Below, piece after piece: positions 8,205 to 18,088 of a stretch of 64,000 bases of DNA. The stretch's first letter is position 1, and each line of letters starts with the position of its first letter. The notes beneath the pieces were generated by a model. That model saw nothing but the letters and a program-made list of their open reading frames with translations. It searched no databases and was not told the DNA's origin. Origin of the DNA: Chitinophaga oryziterrae (GTDB taxonomy: Bacteria > Bacteroidota > Bacteroidia > Chitinophagales > Chitinophagaceae); the NCBI RefSeq assembly GCF_009758125.1, contig NZ_WRXO01000011.1, positions 186,001 to 250,000 of the forward strand, in the 5' to 3' direction. The translations under genes and the position numbers were made by a program.

Positions 8205-10130
8205 GTGGGAACGTGTTTTAAAATATTACCTGGTTTTGTAGTTTACTGTTGCCTGATAATGCTGTCCCATACTGCAATGGGGGAAGGTTTGTCTATATAC
8301 AGCTGTTTCCGGCAGGATATACAATACCCTGATAGTGTGCCCTCTAAACAAGTTTCAAAAAGCTGGTTAAAACGTATGGGAGAATATCGCAACTCCATGC
8401 GGAACAAGCAATACCGCGATTCTGTTATCCGTAAAGTAACCCGTCAGAACGTTCCCGAACCGGAACTCAGCGACAGCGTCATCAATAAAAGTGAAAAATA
8501 CTTTACACCTTTCTCCGGAAGGGTGATCCGTGATATATATTACCGCAAAGTAAATGTGTTCGGTCCGGATAACATCCGCGATACCACCTTTACCACCACC
8601 ATGAAACTGGTGCATTTCGCCAATCGCCTGCATTACAACTCGGAAGAGTGGGTAATCCGGCAATCCCTGTTCTTCCGGCAGAACGACACCATCAATCCTT
8701 TTGAAATGTCGGATAACGAGCGTTACCTGCGTAACCGGCCTTTCCTGTCAGATGCCCGTTTGTATATCATCAATGCTGCCGTTTCTCCGGATTCGGTAGA
8801 CCTGCTGGTGGTGACCAAGGATATATTCGAATACGGTTTTGACCTTTCAGAGGCAACACCTACAGCCTTAAGGACATCCGTTACCAATAATAACCTGTTC
8901 GGTGCGGGGCAGGGGCTAAGGATAGGGGCCGCCTGGCATGATTCCTACAACCCTCCCTGGGGAACAGAGATCAGGTATACAAAATACAATGCACTTGGGA
9001 CCTTTATAGATTTCAGCGCAGGGTATACGGCCCTTAATAATTATAACCCTCTGGACTCCGGTGTATATGAGGGGGCCTATTACATCAGCCTGAACCGTCC
9101 TTTATACAGGACTGAAGCCAACTGGGTTGGGGGAATAGATTTATCCCAGCATTATTCCATCAATAACTTCGGCAGAACGGATACCTTTTACCGCGATTAC
9201 CGCTACCAGGTCATCGATGTATGGGGTGGTTATAACTTCCTGAAACAGGATGACAGGAATGGTTCCCGCAGGCCAAACCTCGCATTCCTTGTCCGGCATA
9301 ATAACCTGTTCTTTACCGAACCACCGAAACAGGAAATGTTTAAGTTAAACCCGGTGTACAACGACCGTCGTTTTTACCTGGCGGAAGCCATCGTTTTCAA
9401 ACAGGACTTCTTCAAAACACATCATTTCTTTGGTTTTGGCAGAACAGAGGATATTCCGTTGGGGTATTCCGCGTCCATTTCAGCGGGATGGCAGGCCTGG
9501 AACCACCGGCGAAGGGCTTATACTGGTATTGAAGCGCAAAAATTCTGGACTACCCGCTTACAGGGGATCATCAATGGGAGTGTTGGCGTAGGTACTTTCT
9601 GGCTGGATAATGTGGCAGAAGACCCTGTGATCCATGCAAAAGTGGAATATTACAGCCGCCTGTTCAGGATCAGGAAAAATATGTTCCGCCAGTTTACCTC
9701 TATAGATTATCTGGGCAACGTCAATCCATACCTCTATCGTCCACTGGATGCGAATAATGAAAATGGTGTATGGGGATACCGCGGGACCCTGATGAACGGT
9801 TACCAACGCCTGAACGTGAGATCAGAAACAGTGTACTACAGTCCGCTGAAAATACTGGGCTTTAAATTCAACTTCTTTACTTCGGTGCAGGCTTCTCAGC
9901 TCACCTCCAAGAGTAATAATATCTTAAAGAACCCGATCTATACCGGTATCGGGTTTGGTTTCAGGGTAAAGAATGAGAACCTGGCCATTAATACCATCAA
10001 GGTTTCCGGTAACTATTACCCGAACCCACCCGTTCCGATGAAACCGTTCTTCCTGGAAATCACTACCATAGTCGATTTCCGTTTTGATATCTACGCCTTA
10101 AGAGCTCCCGCGTTCCTCAATTTCAGGTAG
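8205..10130 (+). CDS. BamA/TamA-like outer membrane protein with POTRA-like region
   Basis: A 641-residue protein predicted to sit in the outer membrane. It has a signal-like N-terminus, then a region (about 100-215) with a typical POTRA-type pattern: FSGRVIRDIYYRKVNVFG, NRLHYNSEEWVIRQSLFF, NPFEMSDNERYLRNRPFL and DSVDLLVVTKDIFEYG. The remaining ~400 residues are rich in alternating aromatic/polar strands (barrel). The start codon appears to be GTG at 8205, since a stop lies in frame at 8190; ATG at 8259 is an alternative that would shorten the signal. The function (protein or lipid insertion, or transport) is unknown. The last 8 bases overlap the convergent oxidoreductase gene. Confidence 0.75.
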   Translation: MGTCFKILPGFVVYCCLIMLSHTAMGEGLSIYSCFRQDIQYPDSVPSKQVSKSWLKRMGEYRNSMRNKQYRDSVIRKVTRQNVPEPELSDSVINKSEKYFTPFSGRVIRDIYYRKVNVFGPDNIRDTTFTTTMKLVHFANRLHYNSEEWVIRQSLFFRQNDTINPFEMSDNERYLRNRPFLSDARLYIINAAVSPDSVDLLVVTKDIFEYGFDLSEATPTALRTSVTNNNLFGAGQGLRIGAAWHDSYNPPWGTEIRYTKYNALGTFIDFSAGYTALNNYNPLDSGVYEGAYYISLNRPLYRTEANWVGGIDLSQHYSINNFGRTDTFYRDYRYQVIDVWGGYNFLKQDDRNGSRRPNLAFLVRHNNLFFTEPPKQEMFKLNPVYNDRRFYLAEAIVFKQDFFKTHHFFGFGRTEDIPLGYSASISAGWQAWNHRRRAYTGIEAQKFWTTRLQGIINGSVGVGTFWLDNVAEDPVIHAKVEYYSRLFRIRKNMFRQFTSIDYLGNVNPYLYRPLDANNENGVWGYRGTLMNGYQRLNVRSETVYYSPLKILGFKFNFFTSVQASQLTSKSNNILKNPIYTGIGFGFRVKNENLAINTIKVSGNYYPNPPVPMKPFFLEITTIVDFRFDIYALRAPAFLNFR

Positions 10131-12429
10131 ATTTCTTAATCTTCAGGATCACAAGTTTGGACGTGGGCGTATTACTTTTATCTGCTACACTATTCAAAGG
10201 CACCAGTGCATTTGTTTCCGGGAAATAGGTAGCCGTACATTTTTCAGGGATATTATATTCCACCACGATGAATTTATGGACTACCCGTTCGGTTCCGCCA
10301 AACTCATTGTACAAATCCACGATATCACCCGGTTGTAAACCAGCAGCAAGAATATCTTTTATATTCATGAGGATAACCCTTCTTTCCTGGTAAATCCCCC
10401 GGTAACGGTCATCCAGCCCATAGATAGTGGTATTAAACTGATCATGGCTTCTGATCGTCATCATCATACACTCATCTGGGGCCAGTTGTTGTGTTGTTAC
10501 ATCCGCCACATTAAAATGTGCCTTCCTGGTTTGGGTCTCAAAGCGTCCTTCCCTGGCGCCATTCGGCAGGTAAAAACCACCTGGACGCCTTACTCTTTCG
10601 TTATAATTGTTAAATCCCGGAATCACCTTTTCTATATCTTCCCGGATATGATCATAATGCTGACTATACCTTTCCCAGTTCACGCGGGATTTACTTCCCA
10701 GAGTTGCCTGCGCCAGCCTGCATACAATGGTTGGCTCACTTAACAAGTGTCCGGACACCGGTTTCAGATTACCCCTGGACATCTGTATCACACCCATGGA
10801 ATTCTCGCAGGTAACAAACTGTTTTTCTCCATTAATTATATCCTCATCACTACGCCCGAAACAGGGCAGGATAATCGCCTCTTTACCATGCACTAAATGA
10901 CTGCGGTTCAGTTTAGTAGACACATGTATCGTCAGATCACAGTTACGCAGGGCCTGTGCGGTCACTTCCGTATCCGGAGTGGCAGAAAGGAAATTTCCGC
11001 CCATCGCAAAGAACACTTTACCCTTTCCATCCCGCATAGCTTTGATTGCAGATACTGTATCAAACCCATGCTCCCTTGGCGGATCAAATCCATATACTTT
11101 CTGAATAGCATTCAATAATTGTTCGGAAGGCTTCTCGAAGATCCCCACGGTACGGTCGCCCTGTACATTACTATGCCCGCGTACCGGGCAGGTACCTGCT
11201 CCGGGTTTACCGATACTGCCTTTCAGCAGCAGCAGGTTCACCACTTCTTTAATAGTGTCCACTGCATTTTTATGCTGGGTAAGGCCCATCGCCCAGCAGG
11301 CAATGATCTTCTTTTTATGTATGATGGCCTTTGCCGCCAGTTCTATTTGTTCCAGCGGAACACCACAATCAATGGCTAATTGTGAAAGGTCCTGTTGTCT
11401 TAAATGCGTAATATATTCAGCATACCCCAATGTATCAGCAGCGATAAATTCCGCATCGAAGACAGTCCCGGGATGTTTATCTTCTTCCTGTAACAACAGT
11501 AACGTCAACGCCTTTATCAGTGCAAGATCACCATTGATCTTTACCTGCAGGAAAATATCGGTAAGATGAGTTTTAATATTGAGGAATCCTTTTACTGTTT
11601 GCGGGTTCAGGAAATTGAGCAATCCCGTTTCATGTAATGGATTAACCGCAATGATAGTAGCGCCTTTAGCTTTTGCTTTCTGTAAGGCGGTCAGCATACG
11701 GGGGTGATTGGTACCGGGGTTTTGTCCCAGGATAATGATCACCTCTGCCATATAAAAATCGTCTAGCGTCACGGAACCTTTCCCGATCCCCAGGGATTCT
11801 CCCAGGGCCACACCACTGGATTCATGGCACATATTGGAGCAATCGGGCATGTTATTCGTACCATATTCCCGTACAAACAACTGGTACAGATAAGCAGCCT
11901 CGTTGCTGGTCCTTCCCGAAGTATAGAAAATAGCTTCATTAGGAGAAGACAATGCATTCAGATGACGCGCGATCTTTTTAAAAGCTTTATCCCAACTGAT
12001 AGGCTGATAATGAGTAGCGCCTTCCGGCAGATAAACCGGTTCTGCCACTCTTCCTTTTTTCCCTATTTCATAATCTGTTAATCCGGCCAGATCAGCCACA
12101 CTATTTTCCGCAAAGAAAGAAGCCGTCAGCTTTTTACTGGTAGCCTCTTCGGCCACCGCCTTGGCGCCGTTCTCACAGTATTCCGCAATAGAAGAGCGTT
12201 CATCGTCAGGATCAGGCCATGCACAACCCGGGCAATCAAATCCGTCTTTTTGATTTAGTTTAAGGAGTGCCTTTAATCCACGCGCAGCGTTCATTTCTTC
12301 CAGGATATGTCTGGCACTGAATATCACTGCCGGTATCCCGGCAGCCGTAGTTTTAGGTTTTCCGATCTTTACATCTCCTGTAAATTTTTCCGGGTTCTCC
12401 GCGTTGGGAACAATTGATGCAGTTGCCAT
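10123..12429 (-). CDS. FdhF/YdeP-family molybdopterin oxidoreductase
   Basis: A 768-residue cytoplasmic enzyme related to formate dehydrogenase H. GFDCPGCAWPDP (63-74) and EYCENGAKAV are hallmarks of the YdeP subgroup. SNMCHESSGVAL places Cys201 where FdhH has the selenocysteine molybdenum ligand (inference from position). Then come the bis-MGD-binding regions (VIIILGQNPGTNHPRM, FFAMGGNFLSATPD) and a C-terminal MopB domain with MMTIRSHDQFNTTIYG. I do not see the four-cysteine N-terminal cluster motif of classical FdhF, as is usual for YdeP proteins. The substrate is not established; E. coli YdeP is linked to acid resistance. It lies 2 bases downstream of fdhD, in the same operon. Confidence 0.9.
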   Translation of the reverse strand: MATASIVPNAENPEKFTGDVKIGKPKTTAAGIPAVIFSARHILEEMNAARGLKALLKLNQKDGFDCPGCAWPDPDDERSSIAEYCENGAKAVAEEATSKKLTASFFAENSVADLAGLTDYEIGKKGRVAEPVYLPEGATHYQPISWDKAFKKIARHLNALSSPNEAIFYTSGRTSNEAAYLYQLFVREYGTNNMPDCSNMCHESSGVALGESLGIGKGSVTLDDFYMAEVIIILGQNPGTNHPRMLTALQKAKAKGATIIAVNPLHETGLLNFLNPQTVKGFLNIKTHLTDIFLQVKINGDLALIKALTLLLLQEEDKHPGTVFDAEFIAADTLGYAEYITHLRQQDLSQLAIDCGVPLEQIELAAKAIIHKKKIIACWAMGLTQHKNAVDTIKEVVNLLLLKGSIGKPGAGTCPVRGHSNVQGDRTVGIFEKPSEQLLNAIQKVYGFDPPREHGFDTVSAIKAMRDGKGKVFFAMGGNFLSATPDTEVTAQALRNCDLTIHVSTKLNRSHLVHGKEAIILPCFGRSDEDIINGEKQFVTCENSMGVIQMSRGNLKPVSGHLLSEPTIVCRLAQATLGSKSRVNWERYSQHYDHIREDIEKVIPGFNNYNERVRRPGGFYLPNGAREGRFETQTRKAHFNVADVTTQQLAPDECMMMTIRSHDQFNTTIYGLDDRYRGIYQERRVILMNIKDILAAGLQPGDIVDLYNEFGGTERVVHKFIVVEYNIPEKCTATYFPETNALVPLNSVADKSNTPTSKLVILKIKKST

Positions 12430-12431
12430 GA

Positions 12432-13235
12432 TTAAACGGTTATTCTTTCTTCTCCTGTATAAATATTAAATCGTTGCAGGCGTAAAAATCCTATCAGTGT
12501 AATATCCCATTCATGGGCCATTTTCACCGCCATACTGGATGGTGCGCCCACCGCTGCAATTATTTTTATCCCGGCCATAGCAGCCTTTTGTATCAGCTCA
12601 AATCCTGCACGGCCACTCAGTAATAATATATAGTTATGCAATGGGAAAAGTTTTTCCTGCATGGCAGTTCCCACTAATTTATCCACCGCATTATGCCTGC
12701 CAATATCTTCGCGCATAATCAATAAATTCCCCTCATTATCAAACAGGGCAGACGCATGTAATCCGCCGGTATCTTCAAACACGGCCTGTTGCTTGCGCAG
12801 GAGCCCGGGTAACTTCACCAGCAAGGATGCCCGGCACTGTATAGTTGTTGCCGCTACCTGTACTGGTGCATAAATAGCTGTGATCTCCGTTTTCCCGCAC
12901 ACCCCGCAACCTGAATTCGCAAAGAAATTCCGTTGGGCAGGCTGTAGAACAGGCATTACGTTTTTCTGTAGCGTAACTGTTGCAATATTATCCGCATAAT
13001 TGATCTCCGCAATATCATCCACAGACGAAATAACTCCTTCTGTAAAAAGGAACCCGGCAGCCAGTTCCTGATCCTGTCCGGGAGTACGCATGGTCACAGT
13101 AATGCTTTGTTGCTGCCCCCCATGTACCAGTCTGATTTCCAGCGGTTCTTCCGCGGCAAGGGCATCTTCTGTATCAGTAACAAGTGTATCCTGTACTCTT
13201 GTTATACGTGTGTAGGAAATGGCCGGATTTAGCAT
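12432..13235 (-). CDS. fdhD: formate dehydrogenase accessory sulfurtransferase FdhD
   Basis: A 267-residue protein; FdhD transfers sulfur to the molybdenum cofactor of formate-dehydrogenase-type enzymes before insertion. The catalytic motif is SGCGVCGK, with Cys110 and Cys113; the family regions FLFTEGVI, REDIGRHNAVDKLVG, LLSGRAGFELIQKAAMAGI and GAPSSMAVKMA are all present. The length is normal. It is the first gene of a two-gene operon with the YdeP-type oxidoreductase, which is thus its probable client. It diverges from the metallopeptidase gene across a 67-base gap. Confidence 0.95.
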   Translation of the reverse strand: MLNPAISYTRITRVQDTLVTDTEDALAAEEPLEIRLVHGGQQQSITVTMRTPGQDQELAAGFLFTEGVISSVDDIAEINYADNIATVTLQKNVMPVLQPAQRNFFANSGCGVCGKTEITAIYAPVQVAATTIQCRASLLVKLPGLLRKQQAVFEDTGGLHASALFDNEGNLLIMREDIGRHNAVDKLVGTAMQEKLFPLHNYILLLSGRAGFELIQKAAMAGIKIIAAVGAPSSMAVKMAHEWDITLIGFLRLQRFNIYTGEERITV

Positions 13236-13302
13236 AGTTAAAGTTACGTAAAGAATGGCATCAAATTTTCAGTACATTAGGCACAAATAAAAAACCTCAT
13301 AT

Positions 13303-14154
13303 ATGCGCTGGAATGACCGTAGATTAAGCGATAATGTAGAAGACCGCCGTGGTGGCGGTGGTATGCGAACTTTAGGTGTGGGGGGAGGTATAGGCGGTAT
13401 TATCATCGTCGTACTGGCCCTGTTGTTTAACCGGAATCCCCAGCAGGTACTGCAACAGGTACAGCAGGGGAGTGGCGGCACTACCCAATCTGAGAAAGTA
13501 ACAGCCAGTAGTGATGAAAATGCGCGTTTTGCTTCCACAGTACTCGCCGATACAGAAGATGTCTGGACAAAGCTCTTTAACGACATGCATAAGCATTATC
13601 AGGACCCCGGGATGGTGATCTACAGCGATGTGGACCAATCCGGTTGTGGCTCTGCCCAGGCAGCAATGGGACCATTCTATTGCCCTGCAGACGAAAAAAT
13701 ATACCTTGATCTTTCCTTCTTTAACGAAATGGAACAACGGTTCCAGGTGGTAGGCGATTTTGCGATGGCATATGTAATCGCTCACGAAGTGGGGCATCAT
13801 GTGCAGAACCTCCTGGGCATTACCAAAAAGATGGATGCCATGCGTTCGCGTCTGAGCGAAGAAGAATATAACAAGCTGTCCGTGAAACTGGAATTACAGG
13901 CCGATTTTCTGGCAGGAGTGTGGGCACATCACGCACAAAAAATGCAGAACATCCTGGAAGAGGGAGATATCGAAGAAGCACTAAACGCTGCCAGTGCAGT
14001 AGGGGACGATAAACTGCAGAAAGCTGCCCAGGGATATGTTGTACCGGATGCCTTTACACATGGAACTTCTGCACAACGTATGCACTGGTTCAAGAAAGGA
14101 TTTGAAAGTGGAGATATTAAAGACGGAGATACATTCAACTCATCAGAATTATGA
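13303..14154 (+). CDS. neutral zinc metallopeptidase (YpfJ / KPN_02809 family)
   Basis: A 283-residue membrane-anchored protein. The N-terminus has the family opening MRWNDRRLSDNVEDRRGGGG, then a single membrane segment (about 30-43, IIIVVLALLF), a linker rich in Gln/Gly/Ser, and the peptidase domain. The zinc motif is HEVGHH (His161, Glu162, His165), and LQADFLAGVWAHHA provides the downstream conserved acidic region. Conserved Cys115 and Cys127 may pair. The physiological substrate is unknown for the family. The gene stands alone, with a strong terminator right after the stop. Confidence 0.92.
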   Translation: MRWNDRRLSDNVEDRRGGGGMRTLGVGGGIGGIIIVVLALLFNRNPQQVLQQVQQGSGGTTQSEKVTASSDENARFASTVLADTEDVWTKLFNDMHKHYQDPGMVIYSDVDQSGCGSAQAAMGPFYCPADEKIYLDLSFFNEMEQRFQVVGDFAMAYVIAHEVGHHVQNLLGITKKMDAMRSRLSEEEYNKLSVKLELQADFLAGVWAHHAQKMQNILEEGDIEEALNAASAVGDDKLQKAAQGYVVPDAFTHGTSAQRMHWFKKGFESGDIKDGDTFNSSEL

Positions 14155-14159
14155 ATAAA

Positions 14160-14190
14160 AAAAAGCTGACTCATTCGGGTCAGCTTTTTT
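14160..14190. terminator. bidirectional terminator between metallopeptidase and histidine kinase genes
   Basis: AAAAAGCTGAC / GTCAGCTTTTTT with an 8-base loop, A-rich on one side and T-rich on the other, so it can serve both convergent genes. The kinase stop codon (14180-14182) lies inside the right arm. Confidence 0.85.
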
Positions 14191-16216
14191 CATTTACCAC
14201 AGATTCCTGCGTTATATTTTTAAGTTGATCAGTCGTAATTGTAAACATATATCCTCTTCTCGTATTATTTTCTTCTTCGGATAATGGTAAGGTAAAATGG
14301 AAACTCGTTCCTTTGCCTACCTGGCTATCGAACCAGATCTCACCTTCATTCCGCTCTATGAAATCTTTGGATAAAGGCAGTCCTAATCCGCAACCCTTCT
14401 CATTCTGTGTCCCTCCTGTAGAATAATAAATGTTAGATAATACTTTAGGTTGGTCCGCTTCTGCAATGCCTATGCCATTATCTTCTACGATCAGTTCTAT
14501 CTTTTCAGATAACATCAGGTAACGGATATTGATATTACCAAGAGCTGGTGTAAACTTGATAGCATTACTGATCAGATTACGCAATACAAGCCTTATCATA
14601 TCAGGATCTCCATACACCATAATAGCATGAGACAGCTGATGCGTAAGTGAAATGTTCTTTTGTTTTGCCAGTGATAACAACAGTTCAAATTCCCTGTTTA
14701 AAACAGCGGTAATATCAAAATCATCTGCATTCACCCTCATGCCTTTCATCTGACTGCTGGCCCATTGTAACAGGTTATCCATCATGGACGAAGTATTCTT
14801 CATGTCCCTCCATAATTCATCTACGAAGAACCTGAATTGCTGAGAAGACATTTTATCATCTCTCAGTAAAAACAACATGCCTTCCAATATCGCCAGCGGG
14901 GAACGGAGATCATGTGAAATAACAGAAAATATTTTATCCTTCACCTGACTCGCACTTTCCAGTGCTACATTCTGTTCCAGGATAATCAGGTTCTGCTGCT
15001 GTACTCTTTTATTACGGTTATTTAACTGAAGATATAAGTCCTGCTGACGTCTGTACATACGAAAAAGAATACTTGTAATCACAGACAGTACAAAGAATAA
15101 CATGATACTGAAGATCACAAACTTCTGCTGTATTTTGATGGTAGAAAGATGTAAAAGCTGTTCTTTCTTTAACATCTCATTTTCACGTTGTTTCTTCTCA
15201 GATTCATACTTCTCTTTTGTACTGGCGATGAACTTCGTCTTCTCCACATTAAAATACTGCTCACTCAGCCTGGAGAACTCTTTGTAGCTGGACATGGCCG
15301 CAATATAATTACCTCGCGCAGAGTCTAAGGACGCCTGGTATTTATAATAGATCATGGTGTTCTTGGCATTCTGTAAATGCTCATTCAGTTTGGCAGCATC
15401 GCTGAGATTCCGGGCAGCATCCGTATATTTTCTTAAGGCGGTATTTACCCTGCCCAGATTCAGGTACGCTTTGGTAAGCCCTGGCAGATTATCAGATTCC
15501 CGGTAATATTTCTCAGAAATTTCATAATACCGGAGTGCTTCCCGGTATTGTCCCTTGTCATATAAAATATGACCAATATTCTCATAAGTAAAGGCCAGTC
15601 CTTTATGATCATTGAGCGATAGCTTTATTTTTTCAGATTCATACAGGAAAAACAAGGCAGAATCCGGTTTATGCAGCAGCAGGTAACAAGAGCCGATACT
15701 GTTCAATGAGCGGGCCACTTCCGCCTGATCGCGTAGAGATTGTTTAAGGTATAATGCTTTTTTCTGATAAGGTAGTGCGAGTTCGGGCTTGCTCTGTTCT
15801 ATGAATATATTGCCAATGTCTGCGTTCAGCACACTAGTTGCGTGAATATCATTTAGTTGTTCTGCCAGTTTCAGTGCATCGGTGGTAAAATCCATCTGTT
15901 TGTCCAGGTTACCGCGACTGTTTTCTGCTAGTGCCATATTGCGTTTACCCCACATAGCACCGGATGTATATCCGAGGCTATCGCTGATATGAATGGCTTC
16001 TCTCCCATACTTTTCTGTGAGCACAGGGTCCTTTGTAAAATACAGTCTCCCCACCTTGTTCAGCAGTATTACAAGGTCTGTATCTCTTTGCGGATGCCTG
16101 TCTATGGCATGCAGCAAACTATCCGTGCTACCTGACTGCGCAAGGAGCATGGATGGTAATCCACACAGGATGACCATGTAAAAAAAGGGGTGTACTCTAA
16201 ATCGGACTATCTGCAT
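14180..16216 (-). CDS. TPR-containing sensor histidine kinase
   Basis: A 678-residue membrane sensor. It has an N-terminal signal or anchor, a periplasmic array of tetratricopeptide repeats (about 60-300), a coiled-coil-prone linker rich in Lys/Glu, one transmembrane helix (about 355-378, FVIFSIMLFFVLSVITSILF), then a HisKA domain with phospho-acceptor His435 in VISHDLRSPLA, and a HATPase domain with NLISNAIKFTP, VEDNGIGIA and GCGLGLPL. There is no receiver domain and no response regulator next door, so the partner lies elsewhere. TPR kinases of this layout are common in Bacteroidetes; their signals are mostly unknown. Confidence 0.92.
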   Translation of the reverse strand: MQIVRFRVHPFFYMVILCGLPSMLLAQSGSTDSLLHAIDRHPQRDTDLVILLNKVGRLYFTKDPVLTEKYGREAIHISDSLGYTSGAMWGKRNMALAENSRGNLDKQMDFTTDALKLAEQLNDIHATSVLNADIGNIFIEQSKPELALPYQKKALYLKQSLRDQAEVARSLNSIGSCYLLLHKPDSALFFLYESEKIKLSLNDHKGLAFTYENIGHILYDKGQYREALRYYEISEKYYRESDNLPGLTKAYLNLGRVNTALRKYTDAARNLSDAAKLNEHLQNAKNTMIYYKYQASLDSARGNYIAAMSSYKEFSRLSEQYFNVEKTKFIASTKEKYESEKKQRENEMLKKEQLLHLSTIKIQQKFVIFSIMLFFVLSVITSILFRMYRRQQDLYLQLNNRNKRVQQQNLIILEQNVALESASQVKDKIFSVISHDLRSPLAILEGMLFLLRDDKMSSQQFRFFVDELWRDMKNTSSMMDNLLQWASSQMKGMRVNADDFDITAVLNREFELLLSLAKQKNISLTHQLSHAIMVYGDPDMIRLVLRNLISNAIKFTPALGNINIRYLMLSEKIELIVEDNGIGIAEADQPKVLSNIYYSTGGTQNEKGCGLGLPLSKDFIERNEGEIWFDSQVGKGTSFHFTLPLSEEENNTRRGYMFTITTDQLKNITQESVVNEKS

Positions 16217-16416
16217 AGAAAGTCAAGTTGTTGACGAAGCGTTCATTTAGGGCTACCTGAATGCAGCGATAAAAATATGAAAAAAACAGATGCAATTTTT
16301 TGAAATTTGAACATATCTATTCAAACATTGTACCACAGTAAGTTACATAGAGAAAACATTCTTGTGTGTTAAGCCTTAAAATAAGCTGGTCTTCCAAAAT
16401 TTTGTACTATTACATT

Positions 16417-16695
16417 ATGAAACCTACAGTTACCATAGAATATTGCCCCAAATGCGGTTGGCTGATGCGCGCAGCATGGATGGCACAGGAGCTACTGACA
16501 ACTTTTGCAGATGATATCCGGAGTGTATCTTTACAACCAAGTGAAATTGGAGGGAGTTATATTATTTATGTAGACGGAGAAATCCTGTTTAACCGCAAAG
16601 ATGCCGGTCATTTTCCGGAGATAAAGGAATTGAAACAGCTGGTAAGGGACAAAGTAAATCCTGGGAAAAGCCTGGGACATTCTGACAGAAAATAA
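16417..16695 (+). CDS. SelT/SelW/SelH family (Rdx) redox protein, Cys form
   Basis: A 92-residue cytosolic protein of the thioredoxin-fold Rdx family. The redox motif YCPKCGW has Cys10 and Cys13; selenoprotein members carry selenocysteine at the second position, here it is an ordinary Cys codon. The GGSYIIYVDGEILFNRKDAGHFPE segment is the second family hallmark. The ATG at 16417 is chosen because it starts the family domain directly; an upstream start (16366) adds 17 unrelated residues. The role is probably thiol redox regulation (family knowledge, weak). The barrel gene 35 bases downstream may be co-transcribed. Confidence 0.88.
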   Translation: MKPTVTIEYCPKCGWLMRAAWMAQELLTTFADDIRSVSLQPSEIGGSYIIYVDGEILFNRKDAGHFPEIKELKQLVRDKVNPGKSLGHSDRK

Positions 16696-16730
16696 TTTTA
16701 AAGGCATAAAAGTTGTTTCTTTGCATCCCG

Positions 16731-18017
16731 ATGAGAATGCAAAGAATTATATCTGTTACGGTTATATTAGTAATCATTAGCTCTGGGCTGAAAGCCCAGG
16801 ATACGACTATCGCCTTTCCTAAAGGACCGGTGCAAACACTAAAAACAGCGGGCTATTCATCCCCGGAAAAGACAGTTGTCTTTCAGAACGCCGACACAGA
16901 TATATTTCCTGCAATGTTTATTTGTACTGTTAAAGGGATTCCGGTAACAATAGATACGCCCATACATAAGCGCAGTTTTTTCCCGTTACCGGTATTAGGC
17001 TATTCTCAGGAGAAAGGACTGGAAGTGGGTGCAGCTATGCTCTATTCTTTCTACACAGGCAAAAATTCTGAATTACGCAACTCTACGATCAATCTTATAC
17101 CCAGTATCACCACAAAAAACCAGTATAAGATCGATCTTAAAACTGATATCTGGACAGACGGTAACAACTGGCACTTCAAAAGCAACCTGCGTTACCACGA
17201 TTTCCCGATCTATTTTTACGGAATCGGAGATACTACACATAAATCGAATGGAACATTAGTCGATAATATCCGCTACAAAGTACAACTGGAGGCGGAGCAC
17301 CGTATTGACGGTCACTTCTACGCCGGACTGCTGCTTCAGTACCAAAAAGACGACTACAGGGCCAGAGAGATCAAGGGTATTTACCCCGGATTACCACTCA
17401 CCGATAAGGACGGCGGCTATGTAACCTTCATAGGAGCCACCGGTATCTTCGATAACAGGGATAATCAGAATTACACTACCCGTGGCACCTGGATGCGTTT
17501 AAATATCGCGTATGCTCCTTCATTCCTCAGCAAACAGCAACTCTGGAAGCTGGATGCACAGGCGCGGCATTTCATCCCCTTATCCCGCAACAGCACCCTG
17601 GGCTTAAACGGAGTTTTTAACTCCCTGCAGGGCAAAACATTACCTTTCTACCTTTTACCCGAAATGGGCAACGATCTGATGATGCGTGGCTATTACACAG
17701 GTCGTTACCGCGATCAGAATTACCTGGCTTTACAGGCAGAATACCGCTATTTCCTTGATCCTCATATCCCCATCAATATCTGGTTCGTTCACATGCAACC
17801 CAAATTTGCACTGGCTGCATTTGGTGGCACCGGAGCTGTATTCAACAACCACGATATCGGCTTATCCCACTTTAAACCGGATTATGGTTTGGGTATCCGC
17901 TGGTTCTACGATGAAAGTGCCCGGCTGACTATTCGTATAGACTATGGCTGGGGTGAAAAACGAGCCGGAGAACAAAGACAATCAGGGCTTTATCTATCGC
18001 TTGCTGAGGCATTTTAA
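16731..18017 (+). CDS. BamA/TamA-family (D15-like) outer membrane protein without POTRA domains
   Basis: About 428 residues. The signal peptide MRMQRIISVTVILVIISSGLKAQ is followed by a barrel-only domain. The C-terminal part has the surface-antigen D15 pattern: LALQAEYRYFLDP, GTGAVFN, GLGIRWFYDE, RLTIRIDYGWG and a final GLYLSLAEAF. No POTRA repeats are seen, so it is more likely an outer-membrane transport or lipid-related barrel than a BAM core component. The start at 16731 (or 16737) is chosen over a TTG at 16713, because it begins the signal peptide. A TTTCTTTG sequence at 16716-16723 is one base from the -7 consensus. Confidence 0.82.
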   Translation: MRMQRIISVTVILVIISSGLKAQDTTIAFPKGPVQTLKTAGYSSPEKTVVFQNADTDIFPAMFICTVKGIPVTIDTPIHKRSFFPLPVLGYSQEKGLEVGAAMLYSFYTGKNSELRNSTINLIPSITTKNQYKIDLKTDIWTDGNNWHFKSNLRYHDFPIYFYGIGDTTHKSNGTLVDNIRYKVQLEAEHRIDGHFYAGLLLQYQKDDYRAREIKGIYPGLPLTDKDGGYVTFIGATGIFDNRDNQNYTTRGTWMRLNIAYAPSFLSKQQLWKLDAQARHFIPLSRNSTLGLNGVFNSLQGKTLPFYLLPEMGNDLMMRGYYTGRYRDQNYLALQAEYRYFLDPHIPINIWFVHMQPKFALAAFGGTGAVFNNHDIGLSHFKPDYGLGIRWFYDESARLTIRIDYGWGEKRAGEQRQSGLYLSLAEAF

Positions 18018-18088
18018 TCTTTTTGACCGTATCGTCAGTATTTGTTAACTTCAATCACAGCTTAGTTTTAACCCGATAAATTCCAAGT